Positions 36,851 through 45,324 of a stretch of DNA of 64,000 bases are shown one piece after another. Both the position numbers and the translations under genes were made by a program. A model generated the notes under the pieces. The model saw only the letters and a list, made by a program, of their open reading frames with translations. It had not been told where the DNA came from and searched no databases. Each line of letters starts with the position of its first letter. The first letter of the stretch is position 1. The stretch is from Solimicrobium silvestre (GTDB taxonomy: Bacteria > Pseudomonadota > Gammaproteobacteria > Burkholderiales > Burkholderiaceae_D): positions 1 to 64,000 of the forward strand of contig NZ_PUGF01000025.1 in the NCBI RefSeq assembly GCF_002976435.1, written 5' to 3'.

Positions 36851-37231
36851 ATGGCAGATATTCCTAATGATGCGCCAGCAATGACAGCTGCCGTGCGCCC
36901 ATCGGTACTTTCGTTGGTCATTAAAGAAAAAGCCGCGCTTTATTCTGCCTATATGCCATTTTTAAAACAGGGTGGCATATTTGTTCCAACCAACAAAAAC
37001 TACAATTTAGGTGATGAGATTTACCTGATTCTGACTTTGTTGGATGACCCGAATAAATACCCGATTGCCGGCAAAGTCGCTTGGGTTACGCCGTCTACCG
37101 CTGGCAACAATAAGTCACAAGGGATTGGTGTGCATTTCCCCGGCGACGATAGTGGAACCCGGATTAAGCAACGGATCGAAGAATTGCTCGGTTCAGCGCT
37201 GCGCTCCACACGGATTACCCATACTCTTTAA
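36851..37231 (+). CDS. pilZ: PilZ-domain protein, type IV pilus assembly
   Basis: A 126-residue PilZ protein starting MADIPNDAPAMTAAVRPS and containing LSLVIKEKAALYSAYMPFLK, GGIFVPTNKNYNLGDEIYL and GVHFPGDDSGTRIKQRIEELL. This is the orthologue needed for type IV pilus biogenesis. It lacks the R-x-x-x-R that binds c-di-GMP in other PilZ proteins, as is usual for this subtype. The frame opens at an ATG at 36830, but homologues begin near 36851. It follows holB, which is the common betaproteobacterial order. Confidence 0.9.
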   Translation: MADIPNDAPAMTAAVRPSVLSLVIKEKAALYSAYMPFLKQGGIFVPTNKNYNLGDEIYLILTLLDDPNKYPIAGKVAWVTPSTAGNNKSQGIGVHFPGDDSGTRIKQRIEELLGSALRSTRITHTL

Positions 37232-37250
37232 ATTTTAAGTTTGGTTGACT

Positions 37251-37757
37251 ATGCCACTGCACCGAATCGCCGTTCAGCAAGATTTAGCCGATATTGTCGC
37301 GATTTATAATTCGACGGTCGCGTCGCGTCAAGTTACTGCCGATGTCGAAGAAGTGAGTGTTGCTTCTCGGCAGGCATGGTTTGATGAACACTCGCCTGAA
37401 AAACGGCCATTGTGGGTGTTGGAGCTGGATCATGGGCAGGGCAAGCAGATTTTAGGCTGGCTGTCTTTTTCAAACTTTTACGGGCGGGCTGCTTATGCGG
37501 GTACGGCCGAACTTTCCATCTATTTACATCCAGATGCGCGCGGTAAAGGTTGGGGTACGTATTGTTTAAAACTGGCCGAAGCCCATGCTCCATTGGTCGG
37601 TGTGCATACTTTGTTGGGTTTTATTTTTGGTCATAACACGCCCAGTTTGCGGTTGTTTGAAAAATTTGGCTTTCAAAAGTGGGCTGAATTACCCAAAGTA
37701 GCCAATTTGGATGGTATTGAACGCGATTTGATCATTTTAGGGAAGCGTGTTGCCTGA
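37251..37757 (+). CDS. GNAT acetyltransferase of phosphinothricin-type
   Basis: A 168-residue acetyltransferase with IAVQQDLADIVAIYNSTVAS at the start and acetyl-CoA motif YLHPDARGKGWGTYCLKLA, ending in LRLFEKFGFQKWAELPKV. It resembles the Pat/Bar-like branch that acetylates amino-phosphonates, amino acids or antibiotics. The frame opens with TTG at 37245, but ATG 37251 is the natural start. It occupies the place where related genomes often carry tatD after pilZ. Confidence 0.85.
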   Translation: MPLHRIAVQQDLADIVAIYNSTVASRQVTADVEEVSVASRQAWFDEHSPEKRPLWVLELDHGQGKQILGWLSFSNFYGRAAYAGTAELSIYLHPDARGKGWGTYCLKLAEAHAPLVGVHTLLGFIFGHNTPSLRLFEKFGFQKWAELPKVANLDGIERDLIILGKRVA

Positions 37758-37904
37758 ATGGAATAAGTTTAATTTTTCAAAAAACAGGGAAGTAGATGGA
37801 AAAGTGCTTAAATAATGAAAATAATCCGCTTTCAGCGCTCTTTTCAGTCATGTTCCCGTAGTTCCCCTCTGCTAATTGAAGCTCTATCTAGTCTGCCTAT
37901 CCGC

Positions 37905-37910
37905 TATAAT
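37905..37910 (+). promoter_or_regulatory. -10 box of rlmJ promoter
   Basis: A perfect TATAAT followed by a GC-rich GCGCG discriminator, the kind seen at growth-rate controlled promoters. No good -35 lies at 16-18 bases. The rlmJ ATG is 121 bases downstream. Confidence 0.4.
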
Positions 37911-38031
37911 GCGCGTTATCCTGTACGGCAACACCACGCCGCATTACTCATAACCACCTTTTTAAGCCCATTCGGCTTAAAAATTGCGGCGATTCAAGCA
38001 AGCCGTCACAATTTTATTGAAAAAGATTCCT

Positions 38032-38955
38032 ATGTTAAGTTACCGCCACGCATTTCACGCCGGCAACCATGCTGATGTTTTAAAGCATTTCATTACCATC
38101 CAGTTGCTGAATTACATGGGGCAAAAAGACGCTCCATTTACTTATATCGACACGCACGCCGGTGCCGGTTTGTACGCGCTGGATACCGGTTACGCTGCTA
38201 AAAATGCCGAGTATGAAAATGGTATCGCCAAGCTCTGGGAGAAAAAAGATTTGCCTGCTGCGTTGGTTGAGTATGTCGATTTAATCAAAGAACTTAACCC
38301 AAGTGGCAAGTTGCGCTACTACCCGGGCTCGCCGTATTGCGCTGAACATGTGATGCGTCTGGAAGATCGTTTGCGTTTATTTGAATTGCATCCAAGTGAT
38401 ATCAAAATTTTGCATGAAAATATGCGCAAACGTGAATTGCATCAAGCTGAACAAGGGCAAAAAGCCCGTGGCAAACGTGTGATGGTAATGGCCGGTGACG
38501 GTTTCGAAGGCTTAAAAGCGCTATTGCCACCACAACAGCGCCGTGCTTTGGTGTTAATTGACCCGCCATATGAAGATAAACGTGACTATAAGCGCGTAAA
38601 AGACACCTTGGCCGATTCTCTGCAACGCTTTTCAGCTGGAACTTATGCTGTGTGGTATCCGGTATTGCAACGCCAGGAGTCGCGTGAATTTGCCAGAAAA
38701 TTGTCGCAGTTACCGGTTGATAGTTGGTTGAGTGTAACGTTGTCGATCAGCCAGGCGATGCCGGATGGTTTTGGCTTGCATAGCAGCGGCATGTTTATCA
38801 TTAACCCGCCTTGGACTATGGAAGCGATGTTAAAAGAAGTGATGCCGTATTTGGTTAAAACACTAGGTAATGACAGCGCTGCAAAATTCACTCTGGAAAG
38901 TGGTCAAGGCGCAGCGCCAATCGGACGCAAACCAGTACGTCCAAAAACGGCATAA
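38032..38955 (+). CDS. rlmJ: 23S rRNA (adenine(2030)-N6)-methyltransferase
   Basis: A 307-residue SAM-dependent methyltransferase acting on A2030 of 23S rRNA. The start MLSYRHAFHAGNHADVLKH is diagnostic, and the catalytic motif IDPPYEDKRDY (DPPY type) is near residue 187. The frame opens upstream at 37984, but family homology begins at 38032. The C-terminus carries a Gly/Pro/Arg/Lys-rich tail (about 20 residues) beyond the E. coli length of 280. Confidence 0.96.
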   Translation: MLSYRHAFHAGNHADVLKHFITIQLLNYMGQKDAPFTYIDTHAGAGLYALDTGYAAKNAEYENGIAKLWEKKDLPAALVEYVDLIKELNPSGKLRYYPGSPYCAEHVMRLEDRLRLFELHPSDIKILHENMRKRELHQAEQGQKARGKRVMVMAGDGFEGLKALLPPQQRRALVLIDPPYEDKRDYKRVKDTLADSLQRFSAGTYAVWYPVLQRQESREFARKLSQLPVDSWLSVTLSISQAMPDGFGLHSSGMFIINPPWTMEAMLKEVMPYLVKTLGNDSAAKFTLESGQGAAPIGRKPVRPKTA

Positions 38956-38998
38956 TGGTTTAATGGTTTAGCGAAATCTAATTTAATCAGGAGCCAAG

Positions 38999-39289
38999 AT
39001 GACGTCAGATGATTATATGGAAGAGTCTAAAAAATTGACGGCGCCCACGATGGATATGCACCGCGCAATTATGTCTGTTTCAGAAAAACTGGCTGAACTT
39101 GATCGGTGTAATCAGCGCATTGATGCCTGTACGGATTCTTCGCTCATCTCGATTTTGGCTGCATCGCGCGAAATCGAGAAAACAAATATTGCCATGTTGC
39201 TGGAGTGGATGCGTCGCCACGACCCACAATTTGACCATGCACTACGTGCTACGCTATTTAAAGCAGGGCCGATTGTAGAAGAAGAGTAA
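38999..39289 (+). CDS. Small EncFtn-like (encapsulated-ferritin family) protein without full iron ligands
   Basis: A 96-residue helical protein. Compared from memory with Rhodospirillum rubrum encapsulated ferritin, many positions match: HRAIMSVSEKLAEL, QRIDACTD, and EWMRRHDPQFDHALRATLF, then GPI. The known ferroxidase ligands Glu32, Glu62 and His65 correspond here to Lys30, Glu60 and Asn63, so two of three are lost. Entry-site Glu34 and Trp38 are also changed (Ala32, Arg36). It ends right after the ferritin-like core, with no encapsulin-targeting tail, and no encapsulin gene is near. It may assemble or bind a partner, but iron oxidation looks unlikely. The alignment is mine and unverified by search. 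Confidence 0.65.
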   Translation: MTSDDYMEESKKLTAPTMDMHRAIMSVSEKLAELDRCNQRIDACTDSSLISILAASREIEKTNIAMLLEWMRRHDPQFDHALRATLFKAGPIVEEE

Positions 39290-39328
39290 TTTGGTAGTTG
39301 CATAACGCACTGCATAACGCATTAATTT

Positions 39329-39358
39329 AAAACAGCCATCGCCCATCTGGCTGTTTTT
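39329..39358 (+). terminator. Intrinsic terminator after the EncFtn-like gene
   Basis: AAAACAGCCA, 9-base loop, TGGCTGTTTT and a further T. A clear stem with A and T runs, 40 bases beyond the stop codon. Confidence 0.8.
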
Positions 39359-39603
39359 CCATTACTTCCCATCGATGGGCATCTGTCCGTTTAGCACCGC
39401 TAACCATTCCAAACCTGCACCAATCGTGCATTCTTCAGTTAATCAAATACCTAGCATTGCGTAAATCCGTGAACTAAGATGAAAAGCAACAATAATATGA
39501 GCCTCCTCAACCAAGGCAATGATGACGGAGGTTGCGGCAGGGGATTGGGCTGAGTTTTGATTTCAATTACAGTCAATAAGGCGAATGACAACAAGGACTA
39601 GCG
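39359..39603. other. Noncoding region before the porin gene
   Basis: This is the rest of a 314-base gap. It has a 12-base palindrome CCCATCGATGGG at 39368-39379 and short complementary pieces (CAACC/GGTTG near 39510-39530). No ORF of interest is present. The porin has a good AGGA site about 8 bases before its ATG. Nothing else is supported. Confidence 0.4.
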
Positions 39604-40674
39604 ATGAACAGATGCAGCAGTGCTTTTTGGCGCAAACCCATATTTATTTTAATTAACACTGTTTGTTTTCTCATTCCAGCGATGGCACAAACCAATGTAA
39701 CGGTGTCTGGGTTGGTTGATGCGGAAGTCAACTCGCAGACCTCAGCATCTACCGGGCAGCATACAACCAGCATTAATGGTTTGTCTCCCGGTCCGAATGG
39801 CGGAATGCAATCTTCTTATTTGCAATTTGCCGGTAATGAAGATTTGGGCGGCGGCATGAAAGCAAGCTTTACGCTGGGCACATTCTTTCGGCCAGGTATG
39901 GGGAGCGATGGACGTTTTGATGGCGATCCGCTTTTTTCTCGTGATGCTAATGTCAGTTTGTCGGGTGACTTTGGTGGCGTGACGTTGGGACGGCAAATCA
40001 GCCCTCTTTATCTGTCCACATTGTTGTTTAATCCGTTTGCCGACTCCTTCAGTTATAGCCCTATTATCCAGCATACCTATTACGCTTTTTCAGCCGGGAA
40101 TGTCATTAGCGCAGACTCGGGATATTCCAATGCAATCAGTTATTCGACCCCGAATTTTAGCGGACTAAGCGCAAAACTGCTGTATTCATTGTCTGGCGAA
40201 AGCGGCGTGGCCGGATCGTTTAGCGGTAATCTGCTGTACTTTAATGGCCCTTTCGCGGCGACTGTCGCTTATGAAAATTCTACCGTGTCCGGCACTAGTA
40301 ATAACACCTATACACTTGGTGGTGGTTATCCAGCGGGTACAACACAAAAAATTGCGCAGCTTGGCGCTTCTTATGACTTTGCTCCGGTTAAACTGTTTTT
40401 TCAATATCAAAATACAGATACCACGCAAACTGGTTTGGCATCCTTAACTTTGGACACCTTTCAACTTGGTACCAGCATCGCCATGGGGCAAGGCAACGTG
40501 CTGGCCTCCTATGCCAAAACCGGTGGAGCTATCGATCACAAGACTTTCTCCGTCGGCTATGACTACAATTTATCCAAATCGACCGACATTTACATGGCTT
40601 ATATGAACGACCAGGCAACTGCATATGCTTATACACTCAGCAGCGTAGGAATAGGTATTCGTAAACGGTTTTGA
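39604..40674 (+). CDS. Gram-negative general porin
   Basis: A 356-residue trimeric-type porin of the betaproteobacterial family. The signal peptide ends at PAMA-QT, the first strand is NVTVSGLVDAEVN, and the constriction loop region GRQISPLYLSTLLFN follows the typical GGVTLGRQ strand. The C-terminal strand VGIGIRKRF ends in Phe, the outer membrane assembly signal. Betaproteobacterial porins are often controlled by OmpR/EnvZ, and such a pair lies 2 kb downstream. It allows diffusion of small polar solutes. Confidence 0.93.
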   Translation: MNRCSSAFWRKPIFILINTVCFLIPAMAQTNVTVSGLVDAEVNSQTSASTGQHTTSINGLSPGPNGGMQSSYLQFAGNEDLGGGMKASFTLGTFFRPGMGSDGRFDGDPLFSRDANVSLSGDFGGVTLGRQISPLYLSTLLFNPFADSFSYSPIIQHTYYAFSAGNVISADSGYSNAISYSTPNFSGLSAKLLYSLSGESGVAGSFSGNLLYFNGPFAATVAYENSTVSGTSNNTYTLGGGYPAGTTQKIAQLGASYDFAPVKLFFQYQNTDTTQTGLASLTLDTFQLGTSIAMGQGNVLASYAKTGGAIDHKTFSVGYDYNLSKSTDIYMAYMNDQATAYAYTLSSVGIGIRKRF

Positions 40675-40711
40675 TGTTTGATGGTTCACGCAATTTTTTT
40701 GGAATACCCCC

Positions 40712-42640
40712 ATGAATATCTGGCAGCGCTTATCCATACAAAAAAAACTTCTGCTCAGCATGGCTTTTTGTTTGTTGCTGTTTCTGATAATTTCTTCTGC
40801 GCTCTCCATCATCATGACCGGCGAGGGTATTCGTGAACGCGTAACCACCCAAGAGTTGCCCGCCGTAGTGGGGGAAATACGTAATGACATCCTCAGACAA
40901 ATCGGAGAACCAATGGCGATCTCATCGAGTATTGCCAATAATACCTACTTACTTGATTGGGAAGTAGCTGGATTAGGGGATGACGGGTTAGCAGGATGGA
41001 AGCGTTATGCAACAAAGCTGAAGGAGCAATCCCATGCTGCTACGGTATTTTGGATATCCGAGGGTACGGGAAAATATTTCACCGAAGCGGGCCTGAATCG
41101 TACGCTCGATAAATCGAGTGATGTTAATCAATGGTTTTACAGTTTCCTTGCCAGCGGAAAACCGTACACGTTGAATATCGACAAAGATGTTGCTTCAGGC
41201 TCTTATATGTTGTTTGTTGATACGCGCTTTGATGCGCAAGGTAAGCACGGTGTGTCCGGTCTGGGTTTGTCTGTGGATACACTAGCAAACACGATACGCT
41301 CCTATCACGTTGGAAAATCCGGCTTCGTGTATTTAGTACGTGCTAATGGCAGCATGCTGATACATCGCGATCCTGCGCTAGTCGACGGCAATCATTTCCT
41401 CAAGGATTTGCCAGGATTTAATCAGGAGCTAAGCAGTAAGTTACTTAGCGGCGAAAAATTTACCAGTAGCATTTACTCATCACAAGCTGGCAAGCAAATA
41501 GTGGCATCCTCTTTTGTACCTGAGCTTAACCTATATGTGATTGCCGAAGTGCCCGAGTCAGAAGTGCTTGGAAATGTAATGAAGACCGCCTTTATTTCAG
41601 CGATGGTGGCTGGATTGGTCGGCGGCAGCATTGGGTTATTCATGATCTTCATGGTTAGCCGGGCAATTGCAGCACCTGTTGCACGTGCGGCTGGAATGTT
41701 GGGTGAAATCGCTGACGGGGATGGTGATCTCAGTCGTAGCATGCGCGTTGAATCTGAAGATGAAATTGGCGCACTGGCTAATGCATTCAACCGGTTTGTT
41801 GCGTCGTTGAACAAAACGATTAGTGCGGTGCGGGTGAGTACCGAGACTATAGCTTTGGCGTCCAGTGAAATTTCTGCCGGCAATTTGGATTTATCTAATC
41901 GCACAGAGGCACAGGCATCCAGCCTGGAAGAAACCGCTTCTGCAATGGAGCAATTGACGTCGACAGTAAAGCAAAATGCGGACAATGCGAGACAGGCGAA
42001 TCAGTTAGTCGTTTCTGCCTCCGGAGTCGCCATCAAAGGTGGAGAAGTGGTCGGGCAAGTAATTCAAACCATGGGCTCGATTAAAGATAGCTCACGCAAG
42101 ATTGTTGACATTATTGGTGTCATTGATGGTATTGCATTTCAAACCAATATTCTGGCATTAAATGCAGCGGTGGAAGCCGCCCGTGCCGGTGAGCAAGGGC
42201 GTGGTTTTGCGGTGGTCGCATCTGAAGTACGTAACTTGGCGCAACGTTCAGCCGCTGCCGCGAAAGAGATTAAAAGCCTGATTGATGATTCGGTGGGAAA
42301 AGTAGATGTAGGGAGCAAGTTGGTTGATGAAGCAGGAGCGACGATGAATCAGATCGTGACTTCCGTAAAGCAGGTCGTCGCCATCATGGCTGAAATCGCA
42401 GCAGCCAGCCAGGAGCAAAGTGCCGGAATTGAGCAGGTCAATTTAGCCATCACCGACATGGATAATACAACCCAGCAGAATGCTGCATTGGTAGAGCAGG
42501 CGGCGGCTGCTTCAAAATCATTACAAGATCAGGCAGATAGTTTAGCTAAAATCGTCAGCGTCTTTAAGCTCGATGAATCTTCACTGGAGGTAGTGCGTGA
42601 CGTTAGGCACGGTTCTCCGCCAAGGCTGAGCGAGCGGTGA
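40712..42640 (+). CDS. Methyl-accepting chemotaxis protein with Cache-type sensor
   Basis: A 642-residue chemoreceptor. The first helix is near 12-32, a periplasmic Cache-like sensor spans about 35-285 (with [20 protein letters not shown] typical of such domains), and a second helix lies near 287-310. HAMP follows, then a signalling hairpin whose tip is [20 protein letters not shown] and [16 protein letters not shown]. Methylation helices around [18 protein letters not shown] complete it. It feeds a CheA such as the one encoded at 31646. The ligand is unknown. The gene is 37 bases after the porin on the same strand but may be independent. Confidence 0.94.
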   Translation: MNIWQRLSIQKKLLLSMAFCLLLFLIISSALSIIMTGEGIRERVTTQELPAVVGEIRNDILRQIGEPMAISSSIANNTYLLDWEVAGLGDDGLAGWKRYATKLKEQSHAATVFWISEGTGKYFTEAGLNRTLDKSSDVNQWFYSFLASGKPYTLNIDKDVASGSYMLFVDTRFDAQGKHGVSGLGLSVDTLANTIRSYHVGKSGFVYLVRANGSMLIHRDPALVDGNHFLKDLPGFNQELSSKLLSGEKFTSSIYSSQAGKQIVASSFVPELNLYVIAEVPESEVLGNVMKTAFISAMVAGLVGGSIGLFMIFMVSRAIAAPVARAAGMLGEIADGDGDLSRSMRVESEDEIGALANAFNRFVASLNKTISAVRVSTETIALASSEISAGNLDLSNRTEAQASSLEETASAMEQLTSTVKQNADNARQANQLVVSASGVAIKGGEVVGQVIQTMGSIKDSSRKIVDIIGVIDGIAFQTNILALNAAVEAARAGEQGRGFAVVASEVRNLAQRSAAAAKEIKSLIDDSVGKVDVGSKLVDEAGATMNQIVTSVKQVVAIMAEIAAASQEQSAGIEQVNLAITDMDNTTQQNAALVEQAAAASKSLQDQADSLAKIVSVFKLDESSLEVVRDVRHGSPPRLSER

Positions 42641-42648
42641 AGTAAAAG

Positions 42649-43986
42649 CTAAAAGCACACCTCAATTAATAAACCTTTGCGGTTAATTAAGCGCATCGAG
42701 GCGCGGTGTTGTTGAACAATACGCTGCACAATTGCCAAACCTAATCCTGCTCCATTGGCCTGACTTCGGGCACTGTCAACCCGAGTAAAAGGGCGTAATA
42801 GACGTTCGGTATCCTCTTCAGGGATGCCTACACCATTATCTGAAAATTGCAGCACAATACGCATTATTTTATTGCGTTCCTGAGGCTTGCAAACCAGCAT
42901 TATTTCAGCATAATTTTTTCCTGGGGTTTTCCCGTAACGGCGCGCATTTTCAATTAAATTATTAATCAAGCGGCTAATCTCAATCCCGTTGCCTCCAATG
43001 CTCATATTCGGCGCAATAAAGTATTTGATTTTTATGTCAGGAAGCCGTTGCACTGAGCGCACCACTGTTTCCAATAAATGAGAGAGATCAAGATTAGAAA
43101 AACAGGTGGCATCCATCGGTTTGGCAAAGTCAAGAAACTGGCCAATAATGGCATCCATTTGAACAATGTCCGATTGCATTCCCAAACGAGCCTGTTCGGG
43201 TAAGTGAGCCAGTTCAACTTCCAGTTGCAGACGCGCTAAAGGTGTCCTTAAATCGTGTGAAATACCCGCTAAAATCAAGGTGCGATCAGTCTCAATACGC
43301 GCCAACTCTTGCGCCATTTGATTAAAACTTTTATTGGTGTCGCGAATCTCGGCAATACCTGTTTCCGGCAATGGTTTTAAAAAATGACCTTCTGTAATAG
43401 CACGTGCGGCCTGACTTAGCCGCGACAAAGGTTGATTAATTAAACGGGTAATGATCATCGCCGCCAAAATCGACATTAACAAAATCAGCGCCGACCAGCT
43501 AATCCAGCGTAAATTAGAAACGTCATTAAAACGCTCGCGATCAAGCACTATCCAGTAATCATCCTCATCAATTTGAAAACTAACCCAAAACCCATCGATA
43601 CCATTTACACGGCGCGAAAATATTGTTCCAGCCCCTAATTTACCACGCACAATTTCCTGTAAGGCGGGCATAAAAATACCTGCCGGAGCCGGCTCGATAA
43701 TGTCTGAATCTTCCAGAGAATAGATGCGCACGCCATCATCGCTGGCCAGGTCGAATAATAATTCCTGGCGCTTTTCTGGCGCAGAATGAATTAAGGCCGC
43801 GCGGGTGATGGTAATGACGGACAGTAGTTGGGAGGCTATTTGCTGGGCACGTGGTTTTTCTTCATTAAGCTGAAAAGAAGAAAACCAGGTGACCAAGCTG
43901 ATGAAGATGGCAAATGTCAAAAAGAAAAAGGTGCGCCAAAACAAACCGCTTTTAAGCCAGACAAATTGCTCCCTAAAGAAATGCAT
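42649..43986 (-). CDS. EnvZ-like sensor histidine kinase
   Basis: A 445-residue inner membrane kinase: helix at about 17-37, periplasmic sensor to about 150, second helix near 163-183, HAMP, then H-box ILAGISHDLRTPLARLQLEVE, N-box NLIENARRYG and G-boxes DNGVGIPEED and GAGLGLAIVQRIVQQH. The layout and pairing match EnvZ. It overlaps the response regulator stop (TAATG). EnvZ-type proteins sense osmotic or acid conditions and control porins, and the porin at 39604 is a likely target by proximity. Confidence 0.9.
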   Translation of the reverse strand: MHFFREQFVWLKSGLFWRTFFFLTFAIFISLVTWFSSFQLNEEKPRAQQIASQLLSVITITRAALIHSAPEKRQELLFDLASDDGVRIYSLEDSDIIEPAPAGIFMPALQEIVRGKLGAGTIFSRRVNGIDGFWVSFQIDEDDYWIVLDRERFNDVSNLRWISWSALILLMSILAAMIITRLINQPLSRLSQAARAITEGHFLKPLPETGIAEIRDTNKSFNQMAQELARIETDRTLILAGISHDLRTPLARLQLEVELAHLPEQARLGMQSDIVQMDAIIGQFLDFAKPMDATCFSNLDLSHLLETVVRSVQRLPDIKIKYFIAPNMSIGGNGIEISRLINNLIENARRYGKTPGKNYAEIMLVCKPQERNKIMRIVLQFSDNGVGIPEEDTERLLRPFTRVDSARSQANGAGLGLAIVQRIVQQHRASMRLINRKGLLIEVCF

Positions 43987-44747
43987 TAACGAGGTTGACC
44001 TTCAGGAATGAACACATAGCCCAGGCCCCACACGGTTTGAATATAGAGCGGATTTGACGGATCTGGCTCGATTAATTTACGTAATCTTGAGATTTGAACG
44101 TCTAAACTGCGGTCATACACTTCATATTCACGACCGCGTGCCAATTCCATTAATTTTTCTCTTGAAAGTGGTTGACGCGCATGACGTGCAAATACTTTCA
44201 AGACAGAAAATTCGCCAGTGGTAATAGGGATATTTTCGTCACCTTTTTTAAGGGTTCGCGTACCAAGATCTAACGTAAAGCCGCCAAATTCAAATGATTG
44301 CGGTGTTTCAGAAGGGCCACCCGGCGCTTCATCACTTCCTTTACGCCGTAACACTGCATTAATTCGCGCTACTAATTCACGCGGATTAAAGGGCTTGGGC
44401 AAGTAATCATCTGCACCCATTTCCAAGCCGATAATGCGGTCAATATCTTCACCTTTAGCGGTCAGCATGATGATCGGTGTGGTATCGCCAATGCCGCGCA
44501 AGCGTCGGCAAATAGACAGGCCATCTTCACCGGGCAGCATTAAGTCCAGCACCAATAAATCATAGCGTTCGCGCTGCCATAATTTATTCATGGCAATTGC
44601 GTGCTCAGCTGTGACTACATTGAAATTTTGTTCGCTTAAATAGCGCCGTAATAGTTCGCGTAAGCGGATGTCATCATCCACCACCAAAATTTTTGCTTGG
44701 TGGTTTGTATGGCCTGAAGTCTGATTTGGTAAGTGTTCTGTATTCAT
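43986..44747 (-). CDS. ompR: OmpR-type response regulator
   Basis: A 253-residue regulator with receiver (VVDDDIRLRELLRRYLSEQN, phospho-Asp in LLVLDLMLPGEDG, conserved Lys in YLPKPFNPRELVARI) and a winged-helix C-terminal domain ending in LYIQTVWGLGYVFIPEG. The linker region FEFGGFTLDLGTRTLKKGDE is typical of OmpR. The gene precedes the EnvZ-like kinase with overlapping stop and start. The assignment to OmpR rather than another winged regulator is strong by motif and context. Confidence 0.92.
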   Translation of the reverse strand: MNTEHLPNQTSGHTNHQAKILVVDDDIRLRELLRRYLSEQNFNVVTAEHAIAMNKLWQRERYDLLVLDLMLPGEDGLSICRRLRGIGDTTPIIMLTAKGEDIDRIIGLEMGADDYLPKPFNPRELVARINAVLRRKGSDEAPGGPSETPQSFEFGGFTLDLGTRTLKKGDENIPITTGEFSVLKVFARHARQPLSREKLMELARGREYEVYDRSLDVQISRLRKLIEPDPSNPLYIQTVWGLGYVFIPEGQPR

Positions 44748-44968
44748 GGCGATATGTTAGAGGATTTTGTCAAAATTGGCTTATTTCAATAGGGTAAGAT
44801 CACAAATTGTTACATACTTTACGGCAAAATCTATCATCCACCTATATGCATCATCTTACAATCTAATATTATGCACTGTGTATGAGGCCACTCTAAGGTT
44901 TGCCCATATTCAGCTCTACCTCGAACTCATACTTCTTTAACTAATTGTATTTTACTAATTTGAACTAT

Positions 44969-45268
44969 ATGACCAGTTTTCGCTCACTTTTATGCTGTTT
45001 TTTGTCTGTTCTGTCATACAGCGCCTGGGCAGATGGCGCGCTTCAAACTGAAAATAAAATGACTGACCGTAACGAACATCAGCTACACAAGTCGGAAAAA
45101 ATGGCGGGTCGGGCAAATCTTTCAGCGAGCAATGAAAACACCAGCAAAAATCCAAATGCGCAATTTATTCCTCCAGTACATCAGAAAAAACCGTTATCTA
45201 AAGAGGAAAAACAAGCTTTACGACGTCAGGTGAATGAAACTGAAAATAAATATCCTAAAAGAAATTAG
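44969..45268 (+). CDS. Small secreted basic protein, unknown function
   Basis: About 99 residues. It begins MTSFRSLLCCFLSVLSYSAWADG, a signal peptide cleaved near AWA-DG. The mature chain is Lys/Asn/Glu-rich and mostly disordered, ending in PLSKEEKQALRRQVNETENK, a motif common at the C-terminus of small betaproteobacterial periplasmic proteins. The frame opens with TTG at 44945, but ATG 44969 is the sensible start. No function can be given. Confidence 0.65.
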   Translation: MTSFRSLLCCFLSVLSYSAWADGALQTENKMTDRNEHQLHKSEKMAGRANLSASNENTSKNPNAQFIPPVHQKKPLSKEEKQALRRQVNETENKYPKRN

Positions 45269-45273
45269 TGTAG

Positions 45274-45314
45274 ACGGCACTGGCTAAAATACTGTTTTAG
45301 CCAGTGCCGTTTTT
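45274..45314. terminator. Strong bidirectional intrinsic terminator
   Basis: ACGGCACTGGCTAAAA, 5-base loop, TTTTAGCCAGTGCCGT, then TTTT: a perfect 16-base stem. It ends the small secreted gene on the plus strand and, in mirror, the ABC-F gene on the minus strand. Confidence 0.9.
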
Positions 45315-45324
45315 ATCCTTACCT

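Noticed and set aside
39368-39379. Palindrome CCCATCGATGGG as an operator
   Set aside because: A 12-base palindrome with no nearby -35/-10 pattern. It is mentioned in the intergenic entry but not called.
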